A stretch of DNA of 64,000 nucleotides from Arcicella sp034519515 (GTDB taxonomy: Bacteria > Bacteroidota > Bacteroidia > Cytophagales > Spirosomataceae), in assembly GCA_034519515.1 (NCBI GenBank), contig JAXHOK010000046.1:86324-150323 (forward strand). Reading direction: 5' to 3'. The notes under the pieces are model-generated. The model saw only the letters and a program-made list of their open reading frames with translations, did no database searches and had not been told where the DNA came from. A program made the position numbers and the translations under genes. Below are positions 9,166-18,888 of this stretch, piece after piece (positions within the stretch are counted from its first letter, which is position 1; every line of letters starts with the position of its first letter).

Positions 9166-9303
9166 ATGTCAAAATTACCAAATTCTTCAAACAATAGCAA
9201 GTACAAATGCTTGCATTGTTTCTTATTGTCGTCCGACATTCTCTTTTTCAAAGACTGCGAAACCTGTATTGGTTGTTGCTTTTTGGAGAAACAAAGAAAT
9301 TAG
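9166..9303 (+). CDS. possible 45-residue Cys-rich miniprotein
   Basis: An ATG-started frame (MSKLPNSSNNSKYKCLHCFL...) encodes 45 residues with a KCLHC pair and, sixteen residues later, a CETCIGCC cluster, the spacing of a small zinc-ribbon-like or metal-binding protein. It ends two bases before a strong terminator hairpin, so a transcript ending there would carry it. It overlaps a longer frame (8904-9197) that looks like noise. No family is recognised and conservation is unknown. The call rests only on the Cys pattern and position. Confidence 0.33.
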   Translation: MSKLPNSSNNSKYKCLHCFLLSSDILFFKDCETCIGCCFLEKQRN

Positions 9304-9304
9304 G

Positions 9305-9354
9305 ATTTTTAATTTTTCTGGGATTATAGACTCAATCCCAGAAAAATTAAAAAT
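9305..9354. terminator. strong bidirectional terminator hairpin before the cas operon
   Basis: Two 21-base arms (9305-9325 and 9334-9354) are perfectly complementary around an 8-base loop. The outer part is A/T and the inner part GGGATT/AATCCC. Runs of T/A on both sides would give a terminator in either direction. It separates the WYL pseudogene region from the cas operon promoter. Confidence 0.8.
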
Positions 9355-9369
9355 TTTAAGCATCTAAAA

Positions 9370-9390
9370 ATGTCTCATCACATGGGACAT
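9370..9390. promoter_or_regulatory. palindromic operator-like site before cas8
   Basis: A 21-base dyad has arms ATGTCTCAT (9370-9378) and ATGGGACAT (9382-9390), complementary except for one T:G pair, around three bases. It sits 38 bp upstream of the first cas gene, where a repressor or activator of the cas operon would bind. The adjacent WYL-type regulator is the obvious candidate, but it is broken. Only the dyad is seen directly. The role is inferred. Confidence 0.45.
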
Positions 9391-9427
9391 CCCTCTCTTT
9401 TATCTTTACAAAAAACAAATAAATCCG

Positions 9428-11228
9428 ATGATGACTTCATTAGAACGGTTGGAAATTCCATATTTCCACGATGTAATGTTAGATAATGGAACGGTAGCTC
9501 TTTATCTCTACTTAAAGCGTAGAAAAAAAGAATTATTATTTGATTATGAAATTCAAATATCTGACAATCAGTTGATTATTGAATGCGAGCAACTTTTCGA
9601 TTTACTTGAAGATGTGTATTATCTCATGGGTGAAGAAGTCTATGACACATATACAGATAAGCAGAATAAAGAAAAAGGTAATTTGTATTTTATTGAGCAT
9701 GAAAGTGGCGTAGTAAATTACGATCGTTTTCCAAAAATGAATACTTATGGATTGACTGAGTTATTGACAAACAACGCACAAGGTGTTACACGAAATGAAA
9801 AAGATACCGTCAAAATTGCTGACATTGAAAAGAGTAGTCCCGAAAAAGCTGCGATAATTAGAGGAGTCTTTAAATCTCTCGAAACTGAAAAGATAAAACT
9901 CTTGAGCAAAATCTACTTTAACGAACCCTACACTAAAAATTACCAGATTAGTCAAACCCGAAATTGGCTATTTTACGGAAGGTAAGTATTGTTGTAGTTT
10001 AACGGGAGGGAGTTACAAAAAAGTAGTAAATGACCAATGTATATCGCCTTTTGTGTCAGGGATAACCAATTTCAACTCACAATTGAGTACATCTGATAAA
10101 CGTATCAGTTGGTTAGCTATGTATCTCTGTCGCTTTGCTCCCGCTGCTTGCTTTTATGCCTATGAAAAATAAGTTGAGAGAACGGTTAATGGTCTATCTT
10201 TTCATCATTCTACGCTCACTGGCTTGGCTGAATTATGGGAATCATCAAAATTGCCAATAGTAAAAAGTATAGATGAATTAAGACACGCTGACAATGAGTT
10301 TACCAGAAATTTCAAAGTATTAAGTTCACTTAATAAATACAACGGTGATTTTCAATTGACTAACGATAACCTATTTGCTATTCTCTACACTTTTGATAGA
10401 ATGGCTATATCAATCAATCAACTGAGTTTGAAGATGATCCGTTGGCTGAGTATAATTACGAAATGACTATTCTGTCATTAGCATCAAAGTAGATCAATAT
10501 GCTTCTACGATGCGACCAAATCGTATGGAGATTGTAGATAATATTGATCCACTCATTGGGTTGATTAAAGCTATGGAAGCACCAGTGGACGGTAAGCAAA
10601 TTTTTTGGACAGATGTTTTAAAAGATTTACTGTTTATCAAATCATCACTGGCTACCAACAAAAATCAAGAAGAATAGAACGGGAATTTAGAAGAATTGAT
10701 TTTAGTGAAAAAATATTTAAGTTTAAGCCAATTCTTAATGATATGGCAGACTTTATGGTTGATTGCTATGCCCAAACACTCGACGGGGATGGGCGTTTTA
10801 GGAAATATTCAAACTTAATAGAATTTGTTAAACGATACGAAAACTTAATTACAAAAATGGGCGAAGAAAAACAAAAAATCCGAGATGCTTCCATCAATTT
10901 GGGAACTCAAATTGGCATCAATATTCTAAATTGGTCAAAGTCAGATGGTGGTAAAGCAGACCAAAAACTTAATGCCCGACAGGGACGAAAGTATATCGTT
11001 CTTTTGCGTAAGGCACGCACTTACGAAAAGTTTATAGAAGCAATCACTCGTATTCAAGGGCGTTTCCAGTTTCCAATCAAAAAAGATGGGTTTATAGAAA
11101 CGGTCGATGAGAGCAACTTTACAGAGTTTAGAGATTTTGCCATCTTACAAGCCACCAATATTTTAGTTTCAGAATTCAGTAAAAAACCAGATACTCAAAA
11201 CAATACCAACAATGAACAAAAAAGCTAA
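9428..11228 (+). pseudogene. cas8: cas8, type I-B-like large subunit, multiply frameshifted
   Basis: The position before cas7 and cas5, and the total length (about 600 codons), fit the large subunit of a type I-B Cascade, which recognises the PAM and recruits Cas3. The first frame runs from 9428 to 9985. Near 9950 the sense continues in another frame with EIGYFTEGKYCCSLTGGSYKK and later ISWLAMYLCRFAPAACFYAYEK, then TAA at 10170. The same frame continues (GLAELWESSKLPIVKSIDEL) to about 10405, then shifts to TEFEDDPLAEYNYEM, again to VDQYASTMRPNRMEIVDN, and finally to the closing frame ending at 11228 (KYIVLLRKARTYEKFIEAI). At least four lesions are present. The exact Cas8 subfamily (Cst1-like) is inferred from neighbours. 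It overlaps cas7 by 17 bp. Confidence 0.72.
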
Positions 11229-12109
11229 TTCCATCACCATTACCTACCTTACAAAAGTATCATTGGCAAGCCTTAATGGAGGCGATAGTGATGCCGATAA
11301 TATCAATGCTATTAAAAAAGTAACCCTGCCTAATGGCGATCAATTGCCATATATGTCTTCACAAGCTATTAGACACGGATTAAGGGATAAGTTTGCCGAG
11401 TTCGGCGAAACCCTAAGTCCCATTTCATTAGGGGAAGATAAAAAAGGAACAGCCAAGGGAAGCCTCGAACCCGAAAAATATATTGATGATGACCTTATGG
11501 GATTCATGTCACGCAGTTTCAGGGGGGACAAAAACCCGTACTTCGCCAATACGAGTAGATGCCTTAGTGGCTCTATCAAAATACCAAGATGATTTAGATT
11601 TTGGAACAAATTTTCGCAAGAAAGAAGCTGATAAAGAAGGCGGGAATGCCAATATTTTTGAAACCGAAATTCATTCGGGAGTCTATCGGGGTACAATCAT
11701 GATAGAATTAGATAGAGTTGGCAAAGGTGAAGATGATGGCTTTAAAATGGAAATAAGTAATGCAGAGAAAAAACGTAGAATATTGTTATTTATCGACTCA
11801 CTCAGAATGTTGTGGAGTGCTGGTCGGCAGACTCGTTTTTTATCAGACATTTCGCCCAAGTTTGTAGCAGCAGCCTTGATGAACTCAAAAACGCCCGTGT
11901 TCTTAGAATCTGTGAAAGTCGATGCTAAAACCCAAACCAAGGTAGATATGCCGCTTTTGAATAGCGTTGTGAACGACTATAAAAAGTATATTCAAGCACA
12001 CACGTTTGCAGTACAGGATTCCATTTTTGAAAAACAAGAGGGAATGGTAAGTCTGGCAGATGGTTTTGCTGAAATTGAAAAATGGGTAGAAGGCTACTAC
12101 AAAGACTAA
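11212..12109 (+). pseudogene. cas7: cas7 (Cst2/DevR family) with one frameshift
   Basis: Cas7 forms the backbone of the Cascade complex along the crRNA. The N-terminal part, SITITYLTKVSLASLNGGDSDADNINAIKK with PYMSSQAIRHGLRDKF, is characteristic of the Cst2/DevR group of type I-B. The sense then passes to another frame near 11515-11530, by a run of six G, and continues as GGTKTRTSPIRVDALVALSKYQDD through FVAAALMNSKTPVFLESV to the stop at 12109. One single-base change would restore a protein of about 298 residues. A homopolymer slip is a common error both in vivo and in sequencing, so the gene may be intact in the organism. Confidence 0.87.
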
Positions 12110-12110
12110 T

Positions 12111-12768
12111 ATGATGCACTATATATCATTTCAAATGGTCAGTGTTACGGCGTCGTATCGTAATCCTGACTTTCAAAATTTTCATAAATCGTACCTTTTA
12201 CCCCCTCCAACCACTATCATCGGCATGGTTGGAGCGGGGATAGGGCTTAGTCCAGTAGCTTCTCAACAATTCTTCATAGATAATGAAGTTTATGTGAGTA
12301 TCAATGGAAAATCTACTGGAAAAGCCAATGATTTGTGGAAGTACAACGACTTCAAAAACGGCTCTGTGATTATCAGAAAGATATTCTTTTGACAATTGTT
12401 ATCAATTAGTTTTTGCTTCTGAAAATCAGCCTGTTCTTCAGCAAATTAAAGAGGCGTTTGAATATCCAGTTTTTGCTTTAACAACTGGACAGAGCGATCT
12501 CTTTGGTGAAAGTATTTTTGCCAACTATAAAGGAGGGTTTTGCAGAAATTATAGAAGTGAGTGCTTTGAAAATTGCTTGGTTGAAGGTGATATTTTGGCT
12601 GAAACCTTTGAGGAAAAGCTAAAAAATTCAAGGGGTAATTTTTCATTTGAAGTTCACCAACGCCAGCCCATCCCGCAAAACTTAGTACGAGGTTTGAGTA
12701 TGAAACAGGTTCTTCAACACGAAAAGCAGTTGAAAGGAAAACATTTTCCTTTGTTTCTCAGAAAGTGA
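12111..12768 (+). pseudogene. cas5: cas5 (type I-B) with one frameshift
   Basis: Cas5 caps the 5' end of the crRNA in Cascade. The start MMHYISFQMVSVTASYRNPDFQNFHKSY with LLPPPTTIIGMVGAGIGL is the conserved Cas5 N-terminus (the glycine-rich PPTTIIGM segment). The frame breaks at a run of four T near 12387, after VIIRKIFF. Removing one base continues it as DNCYQLVFASENQPVLQQIKEAF... to KQLKGKHFPLFLRK and the stop at 12768. The gene begins two bases after the cas7 stop. As with cas7, a single homopolymer slip explains the whole defect. Confidence 0.85.
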
Positions 12769-12839
12769 ACACAAAGGAACCAAAACGAGGAATTAGAATT
12801 GAGAATCAAAATTTTCATCTTTTTAAATTGTAAGAAAAT

Positions 12840-15250
12840 ATGTTAGAAAATATTTTAGCTAAGCCAATTACGGAAGAAAATCCAGAGGGAGAAACTTTGG
12901 CTCAACATACAGATGGACTCATTGAGTTTTGGCAAATTTTCAAAACGAGATATAATAGTGTAGAGACTCTTTCTAATGATTTTTGGTATGAAAGTTTCAT
13001 TGCTATTCTCTTCCATGACCTTGGAAAAGCATCAGATAATTTTGCTTATTTGATGGATTGTGTAAAAAATAAGAAAGTTCCAGATTTTACAAGATTGGTT
13101 CGTCATGAGTTTTTATCAGGAATGTACTTGGTGAATTTACGACCAGATTATATTAAAAACCCACATTCATTGTTTGCCGTTTTTTCACATCATAAATCGT
13201 TGACTTCTGATTATTTTGCTGGACAAGTTGGAATGTGGGAGATTCAAAAAGAAAATCTTGAAGCATTTTTTGATTATGCAAGAATTAGACTTGAAGACCA
13301 ATATCCAAAAGACCCTCGAAATAAAGATTTTTTTGGCAGAGAGCAAACGGATAAAGTAATTGCTTTTTTTGAGAAGAATTCAGAACTCAAAAATCTTGCT
13401 GATTTATCGGCAAGGGCTTCAAATATTGTATTTACGAAGGGAATACTGAATATTTCAGAAGAAGACCGCAAAACCTTATATCTGGCATAAAGCTCTTTTG
13501 GTAGCATCGGACTGGTCGGCTTCACAAGACAAGAAGGAGGACAAAAGAAAACTTGAAAATGATTTAGTATTTGATAGAAACGCTTTGGAACAAAAAGTTA
13601 AAGAGAAGCTTATCAGAGAAGGTAAAAAAGATAAGGCTACAAAGTTTGCATTCAGAGACTTTCAGATAGATGCCCACAAAACAGGAAATATCTTGGCTAT
13701 TGCCCCTACTGGGAGTGGCAAAACAGAGGCATCATTACTGTGGGCTTCTTTGAAAGGCAACCATGATAAAATTATTTACCTTTTACCAACCCGGAATACT
13801 TCAAATGCTCTTTTTACAAGATTCAACAACTATTTTCCAAAAGAAAGTGCTGCATTGGTACATTCTTCGGCAAAACTCTATCGCTTAAACGAAGCTGAAA
13901 ATGCTAAGAAAGATGATAAAGAAAAAGGAGAAATTAGCGATGGTTCAAACACATATAATCAATTGATGTATTTGAGAGAAAAGGCATTTTTCAAACCATT
14001 AACTGTTGCCACACTTGATCAATTATTGACACTCGGTTTCAATGTTGGCGATTGGGAGCTGAGAACATTTCACCTTTATAATGCCAAAGTTATCATTGAT
14101 GAAGTTCATGCTTACGCACCTTACACTTTGGGACTTTTGATAGCAACAATTAGGTATTTAAAAGAAAATTTTAACACTCAGTTTTTTGTGATGTCGGCTA
14201 CTATGCCAAGACGTTTACAAGCGTTGTTTGAAAGAGAATTATTGATTACATCTGGAAATAAGATTGTGGACGATGAACTATTGAACGAATCTCGAAACGT
14301 GGTCAGAGTTGAAAATATGACTTTTGAGAAAGTTAAGCCCGAGATTATTGAGAAGACTTAAAGCGGGTAGGAAAGTCCTGGTGGTGATGAATACCGTTGA
14401 TGAGGTAATTCGAGTTTACAACGAATTAAAACAAGAACTTCCCGAAAATCAATCTTTGTGTTATCATTCAAGATTTATTGTGAGAGATAGACAATTAAAA
14501 GAAAAAAAGATCTTAGACAATGAGATAAATTGTGATTTTAAGTTGCTGGTTTCCAGCCAAGTATGTGAAATGTCGCTTGATATTGACTACGATTATTTGT
14601 TCACTGAAAATGCCCCGATTGATGCTATCGTGCAACGTGCAGGACGTGTAAATCGTGGTCGGGATAAGAAAAAACAATCGGAAGTTGTGATTTTCAAGCA
14701 TTCGGAAATATCAGAGAAAATTTATGATGTCCCTAACATTTTGAAAAAGTACTTTTGATAAATTAACTGAGAAAAATGGGGAAAGATTAACCGAAAGAGA
14801 TTGGATTGAATTAGTTGATGAAGTGTATGAGAGATTGGGATTTTGAAGACATCGGATAGCTACCAGCAAGGCTTAAATAAATATGAAAAAATCCAGCGGG
14901 ATTCCTTGAACTACATCACAGATTATAAAAGTGATTTGGTTGATGATAAAATCTTTACACGTGAAGGATTAGATACCGAAAGTATTATTCCTCTTGATTA
15001 TTTGGATGAATGCAAAGAATTAGTAAATCAAAAACAGAGATATAAGTTAGAAGAATTTACTGTGTCAATTAGAAAAAGAAAACTTCGATTTTATTTGAAT
15101 AACTGGCAAAATACGGCACTTTCTAATCGTCCCAAAGAGGTTTATTTTGAAGGTTTTAGATTTGTAGAAATTAATTACAGTTTTGAATTAGGAATTATTT
15201 TCCCAGAATTGAAGAAACAAGAAGAGAAAGATTTAACCTATTTTGACTGA
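12840..15250 (+). pseudogene. cas3: cas3, HD nuclease-helicase, multiply frameshifted
   Basis: Cas3 unwinds and degrades DNA marked by Cascade. The HD domain is clear in the first frame (12840-13490): AQHTDGL (His23), FHDLGK (His59-Asp60), VRHEF and SHHKS. The sense resumes in a second frame as WHKALLVASDWSAS and contains the SF2 motifs APTGSGKT, IIDEVHAY and MSATMP. After 14345 it shifts again to LKAGRKVLVVMNTVDEVI...SSQVCEMSLDIDYDYL and QRAGRVNRGRD (motif VI). Further shifts occur near 14757 (T run) and 14850. At least four lesions lie in a frame that would otherwise encode about 800 residues. It ends in a one-base overlap with cas6. Confidence 0.85.
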
Positions 15251-15923
15251 TGAACTTACAAATCCCCCAAACAACCATTACTTTCCCAGAAATACGCCTG
15301 CAAACTCGTGATGCTCATAAGTTGAGGGGCTTTTTTGGAAATTTATTCAGAGAGCATTCTGTGTTGCTCCACAACCATTTTCAGGAAACTGATAAATTTC
15401 GGCAGGGTTATACGCTGGTACAATACAAGGTACTCGACCATTTGCCTACGCTCATGGGTTTAGGTGAAGGAGCCGATTTGTTGGTTGATTTGTTTATGAA
15501 AATGAAACACCTCGAAATTGACGGACAGTTTTATGAGCTAATGGCTAAAAATATCAAACATCAACAGGTTGAAATCGGGCTATCCAATACTTTGTATGAA
15601 TATCGCTTTGAAAACCTCTGGATGGCTTTGAACCAAAATAATTACCGTGAATTTATGAAGGCTTCGGCTGATGAACAAAACAAAATGTTTGATAGAATCT
15701 TAAAAAATAATTTATTAGCTTTCTTAAACGGTATGGGCTGTCAACTGGCTATTGATGAACCAATTATGTGTAAGTTTTCTTTGAAAAAACTCGTGATACC
15801 AACTTCAAAAACAATAAAATGATGGCATTTGGTGGTACGTTTATGACCAATGCTTTGTTGCCCGATTATATTGGTTTGGGTAAATCGGTTTCTCGGGGAT
15901 TTGGAAGTATTGTTAAACTGTAA
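15250..15923 (+). pseudogene. cas6: cas6 crRNA-processing endonuclease with a 3' frameshift
   Basis: Cas6 cuts the CRISPR precursor within each repeat. The first frame reads from MNLQIPQTTITFPEIRLQTRDAHKLRGFFGNLF, with LVQYKVLDHLPTLMGLGEGADLL, to about 15780. The remainder continues in another frame as EKTRDTNFKNNKMMAFGGTFMTN and ends with GLGKSVSRGFGSIVKL, the glycine-rich loop typical of Cas6 C-termini, stopping at 15923. One indel restores about 223 residues. If the lesion is real, the glycine-rich loop that holds crRNA would be lost, and array processing with it. The next gene begins on the base after the stop. Confidence 0.8.
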
Positions 15924-16952
15924 ATGATGATGGAATTAGAAAATAATTTTTATCAACAGATTAGAGAATTAATCGCTCAAGCTCGTAGCCGTGTGAGAGT
16001 GGCGGTTAATGCCTCAATGGTTGATTTGTATTGGTCAATTGGCGAGCGAATTGTGCAAGAAGAACAAGCGGGTCAAAGCCGTGCAGCTTACGGAAAAGCT
16101 CTTTTGAAGCAGTTATCAGTACAACTTTCTGAGGAGTTTGGAAACGCATTTGAAGAAAGAGAATTACGTAAAATCAGACAACTGTTTTTGACATTTCCAA
16201 TTCGGGACACACTGCGTCCCGAATTGTCGTGGTCTCATTACAGAATTTTGATGAGGGTCCAAAATGAAAATGCTCGTATCTGGTATATGACCGAAGCCGC
16301 TAATAATGCCTGGGCAACCCGTGCATTGGAACGCCAAATTGGGGTTTTGTATTATGAACGGTTATTGTCGAGTCGGTTTGATGAAGGTATTAGGCAGGAG
16401 GGAATTGAAAAGGTAAACGCTTTACCACCTTCACCCTTGGATTTTATTCGTGACCCATACGTTTTAGACTTTATGCAACTGTCTGATAATCATAAACTTT
16501 ATGAGGAAGATTTGGAGCAAGGGTTACTGGATAACATTCAAAAATTTTTACTCGAATTGGGTAAAGGGTTTGCATTTGTAGCACGCCAACAACTGATAAA
16601 AGCGGAAGATGAAAATTTCAAAATTGATTTGGTATTCTACAATTATCTGCTCAAATGCTTTGTGTTGATAGATTTGAAGATTGGTAAACTTACTCACAAA
16701 GACATCGGTCAGATGGATATGTACGTGCGGATGTATGAAGATTTGAAAAGACAAGAAGGTGATAATCCTACGATTGGGATTGTGCTTTGTTCTGAGAAAA
16801 ACGAAGCGGTAGTGAAATATTCGGTCTTGAAAGATAGCCAACAGTTATTCGCTTCAAAATATTTGACGTATTTACCCACGGAGGAAGAATTGAGAGCAGA
16901 AATTGAAAAAGACCGAGAAATCATTGAAAGAAGTAAAAGATTGAATCGCTAA
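15924..16952 (+). CDS. PD-(D/E)XK nuclease of the YhcG/DUF1016 family inside the cas operon
   Basis: This intact 342-residue protein has an N-terminal helical DUF1016 domain (about residues 1-150: LIAQARSRVRVAVNASMVDLYWSIGERI, then ELRKIRQLFLTFP, then LSWSHYRILMRV). A C-terminal PD-(D/E)XK nuclease domain follows, with Asp235 in FKIDLVFYN and the Asp250-x-Lys252 pair in VLIDLK, then IGQMDMYV. YhcG relatives are putative DNA nucleases common in defence and restriction neighbourhoods. I know of no standard role for them in type I-B systems. It starts directly after the cas6 stop and ends 17 bp before cas1, so it is co-transcribed with the adaptation genes. Unlike its upstream neighbours it has no frameshift. 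Confidence 0.9.
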   Translation: MMMELENNFYQQIRELIAQARSRVRVAVNASMVDLYWSIGERIVQEEQAGQSRAAYGKALLKQLSVQLSEEFGNAFEERELRKIRQLFLTFPIRDTLRPELSWSHYRILMRVQNENARIWYMTEAANNAWATRALERQIGVLYYERLLSSRFDEGIRQEGIEKVNALPPSPLDFIRDPYVLDFMQLSDNHKLYEEDLEQGLLDNIQKFLLELGKGFAFVARQQLIKAEDENFKIDLVFYNYLLKCFVLIDLKIGKLTHKDIGQMDMYVRMYEDLKRQEGDNPTIGIVLCSEKNEAVVKYSVLKDSQQLFASKYLTYLPTEEELRAEIEKDREIIERSKRLNR

Positions 16953-16969
16953 CAATAATCATTTAAACG

Positions 16970-17998
16970 ATGCAGCTACACATTAACAAGTACGGGACGT
17001 ATCTTCATGTGAAGGAAGAAATGTTCGATATTCGTAGGAAGGAAGAAGACGGTTCGTTGTATTCAAAACAGTTTTCGCCTTTAAAAGTGACGCATATATT
17101 GTTGGCTACTGGTACGTCGTTAAGTACGGATGCGGTCAAACTGGCGATGATTCATAACGTGGATATTGTGTTTTCGGAACAGAGTGGTTCACCGATTGGT
17201 CGGGTATGGCATAGTAAACTGGGGAGTACGACAAAAATCAGGAAACGTCAATTGGAACACAGCATGAATCATGAAGGACTCCGTTGGACGAAGACTTGGT
17301 TAGTCAGTAAGTTAGAAAATCAATTGAATTTTATCAAAGATTTGAAGAAACATCGTCCGCAACACGCTGATTTCTTGAACGATAAGATTACGAAGATTGA
17401 GAATTTAATCGTCTCGGTTTCGCTCCAAGAAGGGAAAGCGACTTCGGATGTTGCTGATACGCTCAGGGGTTTGGAGGGGACGGCTGGGAGGTTATATTTT
17501 GAAACGTTGAGTTACGTTTTGCCCCCTGAATATCAGTTTAAGGGGCGTTCGTCTCGCCCTGCACAAGATGCTTTCAATGCTTTTTTGAATTATGGCTACG
17601 GAATGTTGTACAGCAAAGTTGAAAAGGCGTTAATTATTGCGGGCGTTGATCCTTATCTGGGTTTTATGCACCGTGATGATTACAACCAACTTTCGATGGT
17701 TTATGACTTTATTGAACCGTATCGAGGCTTTGTGGATGAAGTAGTATTCAGGCTTTTTTCGGGTAAAAAAGTTAATAAATCTCATGCAGATGAACACCTA
17801 AAAGGGGTGTCATTGAATGCCGCAGGGAAGGAGTTGTTAGTAACGGCATACAACAAATTTTTTGATGATGATGCCATTCGACATCGTGGTAGAAATCAGA
17901 TGAGGTCAAATATTATTCAGTCGGATGCTCATGTTTTTGCCAATACGATGTTGGATAATCCGCAAAGAGTTGAAGCTCCTGAGCAAGTAAATTTCTAA
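16970..17998 (+). CDS. cas1: Cas1 integrase
   Basis: This intact 342-residue protein is the integrase that inserts new spacers together with Cas2. An N-terminal beta domain contains FSPLKVTHILLATGTSLSTDA. The catalytic helical domain carries Glu169 in RGLEGTAGRLYF, His234 in LGFMHRDD, and the Asp246/Glu249 pair in VYDFIEPYRG, the metal ligands of the family. Length and motif spacing are normal for type I-B. It lies 17 bp after the YhcG-like gene and 20 bp before cas2. Confidence 0.97.
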   Translation: MQLHINKYGTYLHVKEEMFDIRRKEEDGSLYSKQFSPLKVTHILLATGTSLSTDAVKLAMIHNVDIVFSEQSGSPIGRVWHSKLGSTTKIRKRQLEHSMNHEGLRWTKTWLVSKLENQLNFIKDLKKHRPQHADFLNDKITKIENLIVSVSLQEGKATSDVADTLRGLEGTAGRLYFETLSYVLPPEYQFKGRSSRPAQDAFNAFLNYGYGMLYSKVEKALIIAGVDPYLGFMHRDDYNQLSMVYDFIEPYRGFVDEVVFRLFSGKKVNKSHADEHLKGVSLNAAGKELLVTAYNKFFDDDAIRHRGRNQMRSNIIQSDAHVFANTMLDNPQRVEAPEQVNF

Positions 17999-18018
17999 CG
18001 ATTTAAACACAAATAGGT

Positions 18019-18309
18019 ATGATTGTTTGGGTATTGTATGACATAGAAAATGATAAAAGTAGGACTAAAATTGCTAAAATCTGTAAGCAATCGGGGCTTT
18101 ACAGGGTGCAATTTTCGTGTTTTTTGGGAACGTTAGATGCTCATCAAAAGGATAGTCTAACGCTTCAAATTGAGGAATTAATCAATCCAGAGGTGGACAA
18201 AGTATATATTTTCCCGATGAATCAAACTGAATTAAAACAAACTACTTTGCTTGGTCAAGCCTTTGATAAGGATTTAGTGAACGACCAAGTTAGAGCTTTA
18301 TTTTTTTGA
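18019..18309 (+). CDS. cas2: Cas2
   Basis: This 96-residue protein has the ferredoxin-like Cas2 fold: MIVWVLYDIENDKSRTKIAK with the conserved Asp8 at the end of the first strand, then GLYRVQFSCFLGTL and the C-terminal KVYIFPMNQTEL strand. Cas2 dimers bridge two Cas1 dimers in the spacer integration complex. The length is usual for the family and no damage is seen. It is separated from cas4 by three bases. Confidence 0.96.
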   Translation: MIVWVLYDIENDKSRTKIAKICKQSGLYRVQFSCFLGTLDAHQKDSLTLQIEELINPEVDKVYIFPMNQTELKQTTLLGQAFDKDLVNDQVRALFF

Positions 18310-18312
18310 ATT

Positions 18313-18888
18313 ATGTTGTCATTAACGCCATCCCATATTATTCAGTTTTTATACTGTCCGAGATTCACATTTTTTGAATATGTGTTGGGAATTGCTCAAC
18401 ACGAAGAAAAAAATTATAAAGTGATGCGGGGGCGGGAAGTCCACGACCAAAAGTTGGAACAGAATAAAAATTATCTACGCAAACGTGTAGGGGCAACCGA
18501 TAAGTTTTTGGATCAATACTTGACTAACGATTTGATAAGAGGGCAAGTTGATGAGGTCTTACTTTTGGCGGATGATACGATGGCACCGTTGGATTATAAA
18601 TTTGCCATGTATGAAGATAAAATTTATGAGACTTACAGAACTCAACTATATTGTTATGCTTGGTTGATAGAAGAGAATTTTGGCAAAAAAGTAGAGAAAG
18701 GATTTTTGGTTTATACCAGGAGTCAGCACAAATTAATTGAAGTTCCAATAATGGATTCTGACAAGTCGGATGTGAAAAACGCAGCCGCAGAAATACAGAG
18801 AATAATTGAACAAAATTTTTATCCAAAGGCAACAAAATACAAGAATCGTTGCTTAAATTGCACATACAGAAACATCTGTGATAAATAA
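18313..18888 (+). CDS. cas4: Cas4 exonuclease
   Basis: This 191-residue RecB-like nuclease carries a 4Fe-4S cluster. Cysteines C15 (FLYCPRF) and C180, C183 and C189 (RCLNCTYRNICDK) are the expected ligands. The nuclease residues are His44 (GREVHDQKL), Asp80 (GQVDEVL) and Asp94-x-Lys96 (PLDYKFA). Cas4 selects and trims prespacers according to their PAM before Cas1-Cas2 integration. Here it is last in the operon, after cas2 rather than before cas1. It ends about 200 bp before the first repeat, with the leader between. Confidence 0.96.
   Translation: MLSLTPSHIIQFLYCPRFTFFEYVLGIAQHEEKNYKVMRGREVHDQKLEQNKNYLRKRVGATDKFLDQYLTNDLIRGQVDEVLLLADDTMAPLDYKFAMYEDKIYETYRTQLYCYAWLIEENFGKKVEKGFLVYTRSQHKLIEVPIMDSDKSDVKNAAAEIQRIIEQNFYPKATKYKNRCLNCTYRNICDK

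Noticed and set aside
8904..9197. A 97-codon frame after the WYL pseudogene
   Set aside because: It has no recognisable motif, low-complexity AT-driven composition, and overlaps the better small Cys-rich frame. I treat it as chance.
9428..15923. Programmed frameshifting as the cause of the broken cas frames
   Set aside because: There are too many shifts of different direction, plus an in-frame TAA in cas8, with no recoding signals seen. Decay or sequence error is simpler.
9428..18888. Type III or type II CRISPR features (cas10, cas9, tracrRNA, CARF effectors)
   Set aside because: None of the corresponding domains or anti-repeat sequences were seen. All parts fit type I-B.
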